A stretch of DNA of 64,000 nt, taken from Nitrospira sp. ND1. GTDB taxonomy: Bacteria > Nitrospirota > Nitrospiria > Nitrospirales > Nitrospiraceae. This document shows, piece by piece, positions 26,678-34,393 of the stretch. The stretch covers positions 1,635,089 through 1,699,088 of the forward strand of contig NZ_FWEX01000006.1 of assembly GCF_900170025.1 (NCBI RefSeq), read 5' to 3'. The notes under the pieces were generated by a model that did not search any database, was not told the origin of the DNA, and saw nothing but the letters and a program-made list of their open reading frames with translations. A program made the translations under genes and the position numbers. Within the stretch, counting starts at the first letter, position 1. Every line of letters begins with the position of its first letter.

Positions 26678-28006
26678 ATGCACGTTGACTCTGACAACCT
26701 GGCGGCCTTTCGGAAACAGATCACGTCGGCGCGGTCACTGGATGCACAAGCCTGGGAGGCCTCGCGTCACCTGGTGAATGCCGCGCACTGGCCGATGACC
26801 CTTCACGCGCTGGTCAACGCGATCGAAACCTCGACTGTCCCGGATACGATCAAACGCAGCCTGGTTGAAGCCCTGCCGCCGGAGCACGAGAGCACGAACC
26901 GCATCGCCTCCACGGAATCGCTCAAGCACCTGACGGGACTCCCGCCCTCCAAAGCCTTACGGGCGCTTTGCATCTTTTTTGGAGTGCGCTCGAAACCATC
27001 ATCGAAATGGCCGTTACCGGCGGTCACGGCAGACACCATCGACGTATTGATCCGCCGGCACCACAACCCCTTCGACCTGCTGACACAAGAGAACCCGGCT
27101 TCCGTCTTGGATCTGGGAGCCGGTGACCTTTCGTTTGCCGAAGAGCTGGCCACCCTGTACGAACCTCAGCTAGCCGCGCAAAGCAGACCCCTCATTTTCC
27201 ATTGCCTTGACCGGCTGCATCCCGGCTCGCAACTGGGCGGTCCCCTGCACGCTCATCCGCTTCGTCTGCACCGTCTGCGTTCCAGACCCGGACTGCAATT
27301 TCGCTTTTACGGCGATCAAGACATGTTTGCACTCACCCCGCTCGAACAGGATCACCGTCTTGCCGAACGCTACCTGATCGTCACCTGCTGGGCACCCGCC
27401 ACCCCGACCTTTGCCTATGAACCCACGCGCCTCTCCCCGGCCTGTCTGGCCGAAGAGCTGCGACGCACAAAAGGCGAGTCCCGACAAGTCCGGCATGGCA
27501 AAGAGTCCGCCCTTGAAGTGCACCACGCGGGTCGGAGTCTCCTTTTTCCGCCCTGGAAATTCGATATCCGCGGCCCGCTTGCCCTCTTGGAATTGATGGC
27601 CACACGCGGAGCGCTCTGCGTCTTGGGAGCTGTTGACTCCCAAGTATTTTGGGAAATCCTGTCGCAATTGATCGAAGATCCGCGGGTCAGACCCCGTGAT
27701 CTCATCCTGTCTGCTCAGAATGTACCCGAGGTCTTCGGGGATACCTACCACAAGCTCTCAGCCCTCCCGATCGGCGGATCCTGTCTCTTATCCGACCTCA
27801 CACCGTTGCGCCGGACCTTTCCTTCTGTGCTTCACCGGCCTGCCGACCGGACTGCAGCCTACCGATTCCGACAAGTGACCATTCAGCGCGGCGCTCTGTT
27901 CGAAGGTCGTCCAGCCAGCAGCACGGCCCGGCGGTTTGAGGGGATGGCGGAAGAAACTCCCCCCTGGTTTCTTACTCTCGTTCCTGAACCAGTCCAGACG
28001 GCGTGA
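26678..28006 (+). CDS. Uncharacterised protein with SAM-methyltransferase-like motif
   Basis: A 442-residue protein I cannot assign to a named family. Residues 143-150 read VLDLGAGD, followed by LSFAEELA, resembling motif I of class I SAM methyltransferases. Later stretches include RYLIVTCWAPAT (about 232-243), FPPWKFDIRGPLALLELMA and the C-terminal RGALFEGRPASSTARRFEGM. The N-terminal 110 residues are helical. It is encoded alone, divergent from the ChaN-like gene and upstream of the MoxR operon. No strong ribosome binding site precedes ATG 26678. Methyltransferase activity is only a possibility. Confidence 0.65.
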   Translation: MHVDSDNLAAFRKQITSARSLDAQAWEASRHLVNAAHWPMTLHALVNAIETSTVPDTIKRSLVEALPPEHESTNRIASTESLKHLTGLPPSKALRALCIFFGVRSKPSSKWPLPAVTADTIDVLIRRHHNPFDLLTQENPASVLDLGAGDLSFAEELATLYEPQLAAQSRPLIFHCLDRLHPGSQLGGPLHAHPLRLHRLRSRPGLQFRFYGDQDMFALTPLEQDHRLAERYLIVTCWAPATPTFAYEPTRLSPACLAEELRRTKGESRQVRHGKESALEVHHAGRSLLFPPWKFDIRGPLALLELMATRGALCVLGAVDSQVFWEILSQLIEDPRVRPRDLILSAQNVPEVFGDTYHKLSALPIGGSCLLSDLTPLRRTFPSVLHRPADRTAAYRFRQVTIQRGALFEGRPASSTARRFEGMAEETPPWFLTLVPEPVQTA

Positions 28007-28082
28007 CAGGCGCACAAAAGTCGCGCCAACGTGGCAGTCCCTACAGCTTCCGCCTGGCCTCCCGCGTGAAAGTCCGTATAAA

Positions 28083-28111
28083 TTGACGGTCTCCAGACCC
28101 TTTGTTAGACT
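28083..28111 (+). promoter_or_regulatory. Candidate sigma-70 promoter for the MoxR operon
   Basis: TTGACG (28083-28088), 17-base spacer, TAGACT (28106-28111). Transcription would begin near 28118. This favours the GTG start at 28165 for the MoxR gene over the upstream TTG at 28102. Confidence 0.6.
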
Positions 28112-28164
28112 TCGGGCATAACGCCCCTGGTGCCGACCGTAACCCTCTTCAGAAACATCCCATC

Positions 28165-29106
28165 GTGAATTCTTCTCAATCTATCAAATCGTTACAGGAC
28201 AATATTGCGCAGGTCATTAAAGGGAAACCACAGGTGATCGAGATGGCGGTCGTCTGCCTGCTGGCACGTGGCCATCTCCTGATCGAGGACGTCCCCGGTG
28301 TCGGGAAGACCACGTTGGCCCATAGCCTCGCGCGCTCCCTCGATTGCTCCTTCAAACGTATTCAGTTCACTAGCGACCTGCTGCCCTCCGATATCGTCGG
28401 CATTTCCATGTTCAATCGCCAGAAACAAGCGTTTGAGTTCATGCCGGGCCCGCTGTTTGCCAACATCGTCCTGGCCGACGAAATCAACCGCACCACGCCG
28501 AAGACTCAAAGCAGCCTCCTCGAAGCGATGAGCGAATCCCAGATCTCCGTCGACAACCAAACCTATCCCCTTCAGCAGCCGTTTATGGTCATCGCCACAC
28601 AAAACCCGGCAGAGTATCACGGCACCTTCCCGCTTCCTGAATCGCAGCTCGACCGATTCCTCATGCGACTTCGCATCGGCTATCCGACTCCGGATGAGGA
28701 AAAGAAAGTGCTGGATCGCCCCCAGCTGCTGCACCCGGCCGACGAAATTCAACCGGTACTGAGCGCGCAGCATATCGTCGATCTTCAAGCGCAGGCGGAA
28801 AAGGTCCGGATGGAAGACAGCCTGATGGATTATCTCCTCGCCATCGTGCTCGCCACCAGGCACAACGAGCTGCTGTCATTAGGCGTGAGTACCCGAGGCG
28901 CCCTCGCGCTGTGCAGAGCGGCGAAAGCCCTGGCCCTCGTGCGCGACCGCGCCTATTGCCTCCCCGAAGACATCAAAGAGCTCGCACCAACCGTCCTCTC
29001 GCACCGTGTCATGCTCAGTCGGTCCCAGGGGATGCGCACGAACACCGTCGAACATACGGAACAGGTCATTCAAGACATTCTTGAGACAGTCCCGGTTCCC
29101 GTGTAA
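28165..29106 (+). CDS. MoxR family AAA+ ATPase
   Basis: A 313-residue AAA+ chaperone. Walker A is DVPGVGKTTLAHSLA (GVGKTT at 45-50), followed by GPLFANIVLADEINRTTPKT with Walker B, ATQNPAEYHGTFPLPESQLD with sensor 1, and the C-terminal lid VSTRGALALCRAAKALAL. MoxR proteins act on metal-cofactor insertion or envelope complexes with DUF58 partners. GTG 28165 is proposed because it lies downstream of the predicted promoter and leaves the AAA domain complete; no clear ribosome binding site is seen. DUF58 and transglutaminase genes follow, the standard MoxR operon. Confidence 0.92.
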   Translation: MNSSQSIKSLQDNIAQVIKGKPQVIEMAVVCLLARGHLLIEDVPGVGKTTLAHSLARSLDCSFKRIQFTSDLLPSDIVGISMFNRQKQAFEFMPGPLFANIVLADEINRTTPKTQSSLLEAMSESQISVDNQTYPLQQPFMVIATQNPAEYHGTFPLPESQLDRFLMRLRIGYPTPDEEKKVLDRPQLLHPADEIQPVLSAQHIVDLQAQAEKVRMEDSLMDYLLAIVLATRHNELLSLGVSTRGALALCRAAKALALVRDRAYCLPEDIKELAPTVLSHRVMLSRSQGMRTNTVEHTEQVIQDILETVPVPV

Positions 29107-29153
29107 CAACCGTCAGGGGGCCGAACACCGGCATCACGCGAAATGTCGCAGTA

Positions 29154-30326
29154 ATGCGGTCTGGACGGCAGCAGTCCATCAGCGTGGCAACCAACAAACT
29201 CCAGGCTCTGTTCCGCCGGCTGTTCCGGGACCGCACCATCCGGGTGACAACGGAAGGCATCCGTTTCCTGCTGTTGACCCTGGCCGTCGGGATCGCCGCC
29301 GTCAACACCGGCAATAATCTGTTCTACCTCCTATTGGCCATGATGCTGAGCCTGGTCGTGCTGTCCGGGTTGCTGTCTGAACAATGTGTGCGGCGACTGG
29401 ACGTCCATCGGCACCTCCCGGACTACCTCTTCGTCAATCAGCCGACCACCGCAACGCTCCGGGTCGCCAATTACAAATCACGTATTCCAAGTGTCTCGTT
29501 ACGCCTCCTCGATGTCGTTGCCGGGAAAGATCTCGATCGGGGGATTCACATCACACACCTCGCGCCTGCAGCCTCCACCCTCTGCTCGTACCCGCTACTG
29601 GTGCGACAGCGTGGACCATACCGGCTCGACGGAATCCGTATCGTGACCCCGTTTCCTTTCGGTCTGTTTTACAAGAAATCCTTCTATCCACTCGAAGCCA
29701 CACTGATCGTCTGTCCGGAAATCATTCCCCTTCCGCCGCTGCACTTGCAGGAACTGAATACCTTGGGGCAGGATCACGCACGCGCGCGACGCGGACCGGG
29801 TAACTCCCTGTACAACTTGCGCGAATTCAGGCCGGGGGACGATTCCCGCGCCATTCATTGGATGACCACAGCCCGTACCTCGAAGTTAATGCTCAAGGAA
29901 ACCGAGGCGGAAGAGAGACGATCGATCACTCTCGCCATCTCGACCGTTGCGCCGGACGAGGCAGAGAACAGCTTCGAGCGGGCGCTCTCGATCGGCGCCT
30001 CCCTCATTGATCACTTTCTGAAAGCCGGATACCAGGTCCGGTTGCTACTGGGCGATCAGCAGGACATTCTGGCCTGCGGGACTGACCAAGCCCTGCATCT
30101 ATTTCACGCCCTGGCGCTCTGCGAGCGACGCCCGATGGCAACGGGAGCTGCGATCCGACATTCCATGGCCCGGGCGCTTGCAGAATTGAACGAGGGACCG
30201 ACTATTCTGCTCTCACCCTGGACCGATCCCGCCCGGAATGAGCAATTTCCATCGGTCGATTACATCGTGTCTCCTCAGTCACACAGGGATCTCTTCGATG
30301 ACACTGGATCGAGCCTTTCGGCTTAG
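29154..30326 (+). CDS. DUF58 membrane protein of the MoxR operon
   Basis: A protein of up to 390 residues with two close transmembrane helices (about 36-75) and a C-terminal soluble DUF58 domain. The domain signature is GNSLYNLREFRPGDDSRAIH followed by WMTTARTSKLMLKE. These proteins pair with MoxR ATPases and resemble von Willebrand A folds. The start is not certain; GTG 29184 would shorten it by ten residues. It lies 47 bases after the MoxR gene, and its 3' end overlaps the transglutaminase gene start by 29 bases, so all three are one operon. Confidence 0.88.
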   Translation: MRSGRQQSISVATNKLQALFRRLFRDRTIRVTTEGIRFLLLTLAVGIAAVNTGNNLFYLLLAMMLSLVVLSGLLSEQCVRRLDVHRHLPDYLFVNQPTTATLRVANYKSRIPSVSLRLLDVVAGKDLDRGIHITHLAPAASTLCSYPLLVRQRGPYRLDGIRIVTPFPFGLFYKKSFYPLEATLIVCPEIIPLPPLHLQELNTLGQDHARARRGPGNSLYNLREFRPGDDSRAIHWMTTARTSKLMLKETEAEERRSITLAISTVAPDEAENSFERALSIGASLIDHFLKAGYQVRLLLGDQQDILACGTDQALHLFHALALCERRPMATGAAIRHSMARALAELNEGPTILLSPWTDPARNEQFPSVDYIVSPQSHRDLFDDTGSSLSA

Positions 30327-32502
30327 CTCAATTCTGCTGGCGGCAACCGGCTTTGCGAGCCTGACGCTCGCGATTGCCCTGCCATTCTGGCTTCTCGGCT
30401 TGGCAGGTGCAGCCTTCGCCATGGCACTCCTGCGCGTGAATCACGCCCCGGGCTTCTCCGAACTCTTCCCGCATCTCCGCCTCTCCGCCCTGACATGGAA
30501 TATTTTTCTCCTCCTCGCCTTCGCGGGCTTCTGGATCGATCTGTTACTCGTCTCGCAGGAACTTCTCCCGGCCGGGATTCATTTCCTCGTACTGCTCCTG
30601 GTGAACAAACTTTCCAACCTCGACCAGCGGCGGGATTTTCTTCACCTCTATGCCATTAGCCTCATCACACTCCTGGCCTCCGCCGCGCTGACTACACAAA
30701 TCTGGTACGCCCCCTTCTTCTTTGTCTATCTGGTAGCCGGAGTCTGGACGCTGCTCCTGTATCACCTGTTGCAAGAGCACGAAGAGAGCACCGGTCGCCA
30801 TTTGCTCGGCAGCCAAGCTGCACCGCTTGACTCGACACGGCCGCACATTACGGCCCGCTTCTTCTGGACTACCAATGCGATGGCAGCCGGCGCGTTCGGC
30901 CTCACATTGTTCTTTTTCTTTTCGATCCCACGGGTAGGGGTTGGCCTGTTGCAACATTCCCATGGGGAAAGCCTGCGAACGACGGGCTTTTCAGAGCAGG
31001 TCGATCTGGGTGTCATGGGACCGGTGAAACAGGATCCCAGCATTGTCATGCGCGTGGAGTTGCCGGACAGTCCCGGAACTCCCGCTGCACGGGGGCCGCT
31101 GTATCTCCGTGGCGTCGCCTACAATCGGTATGACGGAAAATCCTGGAGCAACAACCTGCTGCACCGCCGTATGCTCACGGAACTTCCCCAAGGCACCTTC
31201 ACGCTCCGAACACCGGGCGCCAAACCGCCGCCCCAGGCACGCGCACTCCGACAAGATATTCTGCTGGAACCGCTCGATACGGCCGTGCTGTTCGGCGCCC
31301 CCCTTGCCTTCGCCGTCAAGGGCGACTTCCACTCGGTCCAATCCGATCTGATGGGATCGCTGCACTTGGCGTTTCCTTCTCATAGCCGCATCCAGTACAC
31401 GGTCTACTCCGTACCGACCAGTCTCAATCCGGCAGAGCGGGCCGCCGCCGCGGTGCTGTACCCGGAGTTTATTCTTCAGCAGTATCTACAGATTCCCCCC
31501 GTCAGCCCGCAGATCCTTGACCTCGCACAGCATGTCACGCAGTCGGCCACCAGCGTCTCCCAGGCCGTTACCCTGATCCATACACACTTGCTGGCGAACT
31601 ATCGCTACAACCTGGACGTGCCCTCGCTCCAATCGGCTCACCCGCTTGAAGACTTTCTCCTGACTCGAAAAACAGGATATTGCGAACATTACGCGACCGC
31701 GATGGTGGTGCTGCTCCGCGCCACCGGCATTCCGGCTCGACTGGTCACGGGATTCCTTGCGACTGAATGGAATGAGTTCGGCGGGTACTATACGGTTCGA
31801 CAACGGGATGCGCATGCCTGGGTGGAGGTCTATTTCCCACGGTCAGGCTGGATTACGATGGATCCAACGCCGCCTGCTCCAGAGAACATTGGGCAAACCT
31901 GGTGGCAATCCGCCGATCGTGTGATGGATTCGGTCCGGCTTCAATGGGATCGCCTCTTTGTCCACTTCAGCGCAAACGATCAACTCACTGTCGTGCAAGG
32001 CATTCGAGAGGGCGGGGAAGCCGTTCGGACAAAACTCTCCGAATCTCTCAACTCCCTCTCGGCCCAGAGCTCCGCGATGTTCCGGCGCTTCATGTCCTCG
32101 TTCACATCGACCGGTATTCCGGAAACTGTACTCTTGATCATTCTGGCCATCGGCGCGACGTATGCGGGTCGGCGACTGCTGCGGTCGTCCCGAAACACAG
32201 CGGCACCGCCGGATGTGCTGTCAGCGCATCAACGCACCGTCGTCACGCTCTACACCGCCATGCTGCACTGCCTTGCGCAACGCGGCATCGTGAAGTCAGC
32301 GAGCGCCACACCCATGGAGGTGCTTCGCCATGTTCGTGACGAATGGGCTGAAGCCTGGCCCTCCGCTGATGCCCTTACACAACTCTATACTCGAGTCCGA
32401 TTTGGTCACGCTCCCCTCACTCCCGAAGACCATACCGCTGCCGAAAACCTGCTGCGCAGGCTCCACACACTGGAACGAGCGACAACTCGTTCACAACAAT
32501 AG
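30298..32502 (+). CDS. TgpA-like membrane transglutaminase
   Basis: A 734-residue protein with about six N-terminal transmembrane helices (residues 10-215), a periplasmic DUF3488-type region, a transglutaminase-like domain and a C-terminal helix followed by a DUF4129-like segment. The catalytic triad is visible: C462 in TGYCEHYATAMV, H506 in RDAHAWVEVYF and D522 in ITMDPTPP. Pseudomonas TgpA has the same layout and acts on periplasmic substrates. ATG 30298 is chosen because it gives the first helix directly; the frame is open 20 codons upstream inside the DUF58 gene. It ends the MoxR operon. Confidence 0.92.
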   Translation: MTLDRAFRLSSILLAATGFASLTLAIALPFWLLGLAGAAFAMALLRVNHAPGFSELFPHLRLSALTWNIFLLLAFAGFWIDLLLVSQELLPAGIHFLVLLLVNKLSNLDQRRDFLHLYAISLITLLASAALTTQIWYAPFFFVYLVAGVWTLLLYHLLQEHEESTGRHLLGSQAAPLDSTRPHITARFFWTTNAMAAGAFGLTLFFFFSIPRVGVGLLQHSHGESLRTTGFSEQVDLGVMGPVKQDPSIVMRVELPDSPGTPAARGPLYLRGVAYNRYDGKSWSNNLLHRRMLTELPQGTFTLRTPGAKPPPQARALRQDILLEPLDTAVLFGAPLAFAVKGDFHSVQSDLMGSLHLAFPSHSRIQYTVYSVPTSLNPAERAAAAVLYPEFILQQYLQIPPVSPQILDLAQHVTQSATSVSQAVTLIHTHLLANYRYNLDVPSLQSAHPLEDFLLTRKTGYCEHYATAMVVLLRATGIPARLVTGFLATEWNEFGGYYTVRQRDAHAWVEVYFPRSGWITMDPTPPAPENIGQTWWQSADRVMDSVRLQWDRLFVHFSANDQLTVVQGIREGGEAVRTKLSESLNSLSAQSSAMFRRFMSSFTSTGIPETVLLIILAIGATYAGRRLLRSSRNTAAPPDVLSAHQRTVVTLYTAMLHCLAQRGIVKSASATPMEVLRHVRDEWAEAWPSADALTQLYTRVRFGHAPLTPEDHTAAENLLRRLHTLERATTRSQQ

Positions 32503-32721
32503 TCCTGACTGAGGCCAGATTTCAGCGACTCGACAGAGACAAACGCGTATGAACAGGAGCGGGGAAAAACGGCGTGCTCGGCTGGCAAGTCCGCCCGTCA
32601 ACATGAAACCTGTCAGGGCGACCTAAATGATGGATGAAGGCCAGCCAGGATTCCAGCCGAAAGGGACGAACCGTGGTGGTCGAAAACGATATGGGTAAAG
32701 ATCGTGCTGAGGAGAAGTGTG

Positions 32722-32769
32722 AATTGGAGCGGGAAACGGGATTTGAACCCGCGACCCTCGCCTTGGCAA
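32722..32769 (-). repeat. Left attachment repeat (orphan tRNA-Gly 3' fragment)
   Basis: 48 bp identical to 36813-36860. On the minus strand it reads from the tRNA-Gly anticodon loop TTGCCAA through the T arm and CCA. It lacks the 5' half of the tRNA and cannot make a functional tRNA. This is the distal attachment site. Confidence 0.95.
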
Positions 32770-32869
32770 TTCTGAAAAGAGTAATTTCGTAGGGGCTTGA
32801 TTGAGCCGTGGTTTCCCCGATTTTTCCTGATAGTGGCTCAGTTTGGGCACTGTCGATTGGGTCGATAGG

Positions 32870-32919
32870 TTCTGACGAGGTTGATACTTTCTGACGACTT
32901 CTAGCACAAATCTAGCACA
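32870..32919. repeat. Phased short direct repeats at left end (candidate integrase arm sites)
   Basis: TTCTGACGA occurs at 32870-32878 and 32889-32897. TCTAGCACA occurs at 32900-32908 and 32911-32919, an 11-bp period (one helical turn). Paired short repeats inside an attachment end are typical of tyrosine-integrase arm-binding sites. That role is inferred from position. Confidence 0.6.
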
Positions 32920-32945
32920 CGTCCGTTTGAACTGATTGTCTCTTA

Positions 32946-33719
32946 CTATCTGATGTTGTAGGAAAACGGGACTACAAAGACTGTTGGCTTATGAGCATCA
33001 GTACTGTTTAGTGGATATGGGGAGCAATCCATGACCAATTTTGTAGCGGTCCGATCGAGCACGTCCGATCCTGAACTTTCGTCTAACTTTATTTCTTCGA
33101 CTTCACCGTTCGTCCTCAACGTTACCCGCATAATGACAGTGCCGCTTTGAGCGGACGCAAGCCCTATCAACTGAGATGGTTTAGCTGCTTGGGCAGTAAG
33201 GCAAGCCCATACATTAGCAGCAATCTTACGTTGATGTTCAGTCATAGGCTGCAGGTGGTATCGAAAAGGAATTACAGCGGAATATTCCGGGCGATGGAGA
33301 TCCAGATCAAGATTAAGCCGCTTCATTGATTGGATAGCGTCTAGAGCATTATTGTCGAGCAATGGAATGCCAGAGCTTTGGTGCACTTTAGCTTCCGTTA
33401 TCGTACCGTCCTTCAAGAAAACTACGCAAATGAGTACAACTCCCTGCCAGCCACGTTGTTGAGCCTTAGTAGGATAGGTCGGTTGTGGAATCTGCTGCCA
33501 AAGGTATGCCCCTATCACCTTGGGATGGTCCACTGGTAGATGATCTTCCACATTCGACTCAGGGGCAGTCGGTCTACAGGGAGGGATATGAGATATCGCT
33601 TGTCCAGCGCCACTTCTAAGGGTGACAACTTTAATAGGAGTGACTTGGTCACTTGCACAGCCGATAAGCAGGGCGGTCAAGAAAAAGACAACCAAGGATA
33701 TGTGCTTGCGAGTCGGCAT
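32946..33719 (-). CDS. Lipoprotein with two TonB C-terminal-like domains
   Basis: A 257-residue predicted lipoprotein with lipobox LIGC (C21). A first domain (about 75-150) matches TonB_C: PTYPTKAQQRGWQGVVL, then FLKDGTITEAKVHQSSG and LLDNNALDAIQSM. A second, weaker copy (about 190-255) reads VIMRVTLRTNGEVEEIKLDE then SSGSDVLDRTA. A normal TonB is anchored by one N-terminal helix and has a proline-rich spanning segment; this one has a lipid anchor and no such segment, so it is unlikely to energise receptors in the ordinary way. It is the only cargo-like gene of the element and faces away from the replication genes. Its benefit to host or element is unknown. Confidence 0.75.
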   Translation of the reverse strand: MPTRKHISLVVFFLTALLIGCASDQVTPIKVVTLRSGAGQAISHIPPCRPTAPESNVEDHLPVDHPKVIGAYLWQQIPQPTYPTKAQQRGWQGVVLICVVFLKDGTITEAKVHQSSGIPLLDNNALDAIQSMKRLNLDLDLHRPEYSAVIPFRYHLQPMTEHQRKIAANVWACLTAQAAKPSQLIGLASAQSGTVIMRVTLRTNGEVEEIKLDESSGSDVLDRTATKLVMDCSPYPLNSTDAHKPTVFVVPFSYNIR

Positions 33720-33825
33720 CGATTAGTATCCCCGGGAAAATCGGTCGCAGGATGAACGAGGCTAAGTCTAATCGTTGGCGTCGGCAAGTGAGTAGTCCTC
33801 AGTGGGATCAGAACCCCACCTGACT

Positions 33826-33837
33826 GGGGGGGGGGGG
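33826..33837 (+). repeat. Run of 12 guanines
   Basis: An uninterrupted G12 tract in the non-coding gap (33720-33945) between the lipoprotein gene and the RHH gene of the element. I see no gene in this gap. The tract is prone to slippage and to sequencing error, so its length should be treated with caution. Confidence 0.85.
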
Positions 33838-33945
33838 TTACAAAACAAGCTGATTAGAGGAGTACGGAAGGAATTTATTTTCGGTAACCGGGTTGGGCGT
33901 TTGGCCACTTGAAATGGAAGCTCTCTCATAAACCTAGCACGGCCA

Positions 33946-33986
33946 TTGACAATTTATATGTACTATATTATGTAATGCATACATAT
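33946..33986 (+). promoter_or_regulatory. AT-rich promoter with nested inverted repeats upstream of RHH gene
   Basis: TTGACA at 33946-33951 is followed by an AT-rich stretch with several possible -10 boxes. ATATGTA (33956-33962) pairs with TACATAT (33980-33986), and TATGTA (33969-33974) pairs with TACATA (33980-33985) around ATGCA. This looks like an operator overlapping the promoter. Autoregulation by the RHH-like product is inferred. Confidence 0.6.
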
Positions 33987-33999
33987 CATGGAGGACGTT

Positions 34000-34248
34000 A
34001 TGAAGGGTGAGGATACTAAGACCGAAACGCTGCAATTCAAAGTCACCGAACAAGAACGCAAGCTCATTGAGCGATGTGCCAGGGATGAAGGAACGACTGT
34101 CTCCAAGTATGTCCGCGGGGCAGTCCTCATGAGCATGGTGATGGACGGCAAAGCTGAGGCGATTAAAATCGTCGCCAGAGAGGTCGGAGAGAAGGCCTTT
34201 GGCGTCGTCCGACAGAAGCTTGTCCGACCGACTCAGGAAGGACGCTGA
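34000..34248 (+). CDS. Small ribbon-helix-helix / MobC-like DNA-binding protein
   Basis: An 82-residue protein. Its first strand KTETLQFKVTEQERKLIERC is followed by a helix and EGTTVSKYVRGAVL, the usual pattern of ribbon-helix-helix repressors and of MobC-type relaxosome accessory proteins. ATG 34000 is chosen because GGAGG lies 5 bases upstream; ATG 33988 overlaps that site. It precedes the rolling-circle initiator gene by 145 bases, and inverted repeats cover its promoter. It may repress its own operon, assist nicking at the hairpin region, or both. Confidence 0.7.
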   Translation: MKGEDTKTETLQFKVTEQERKLIERCARDEGTTVSKYVRGAVLMSMVMDGKAEAIKIVAREVGEKAFGVVRQKLVRPTQEGR

Positions 34249-34293
34249 GAACAATGCTATCCGTCTCACCATCAACAGGCAAAGCCGGTCCGC

Positions 34294-34368
34294 GCCGCAT
34301 GCCGGCAGGCTGCGGGGCGGAGCGGAATGGCCCCCGTCTTGGTAACACGGGGGCGCTACCCACAGCGC
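34294..34368 (+). other. Cluster of three hairpins, candidate double-strand origin or oriT
   Basis: In 75 bases just before the initiator gene: CCGCA (34295-34299) pairs with TGCGG (34311-34315); GCCCCCGT (34330-34337) pairs with ACGGGGGC (34347-34354) around loop CTTGGTAAC; and GCGCT (34353-34357) pairs with AGCGC (34364-34368). Rolling-circle initiators nick in hairpin loops next to their genes, so this is the best candidate origin. There is no U-rich tail to suggest a terminator. The gap contains no gene. Confidence 0.5.
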
Positions 34369-34393
34369 TCCGTACAGGAGTTCGATAGATTCC

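Noticed and set aside
32623-32907. Open frame of 94 codons on the minus strand near the left repeat
   Set aside because: It crosses the orphan tRNA fragment and attachment repeats; its middle part (SRVQIPFPAP) is another tRNA-derived false peptide.
32503-32945. Search for a stable RNA or second cargo gene around the left attachment site
   Set aside because: Apart from the attachment repeat and phased short repeats, no coding frame with a start signal and no RNA-like fold was found.
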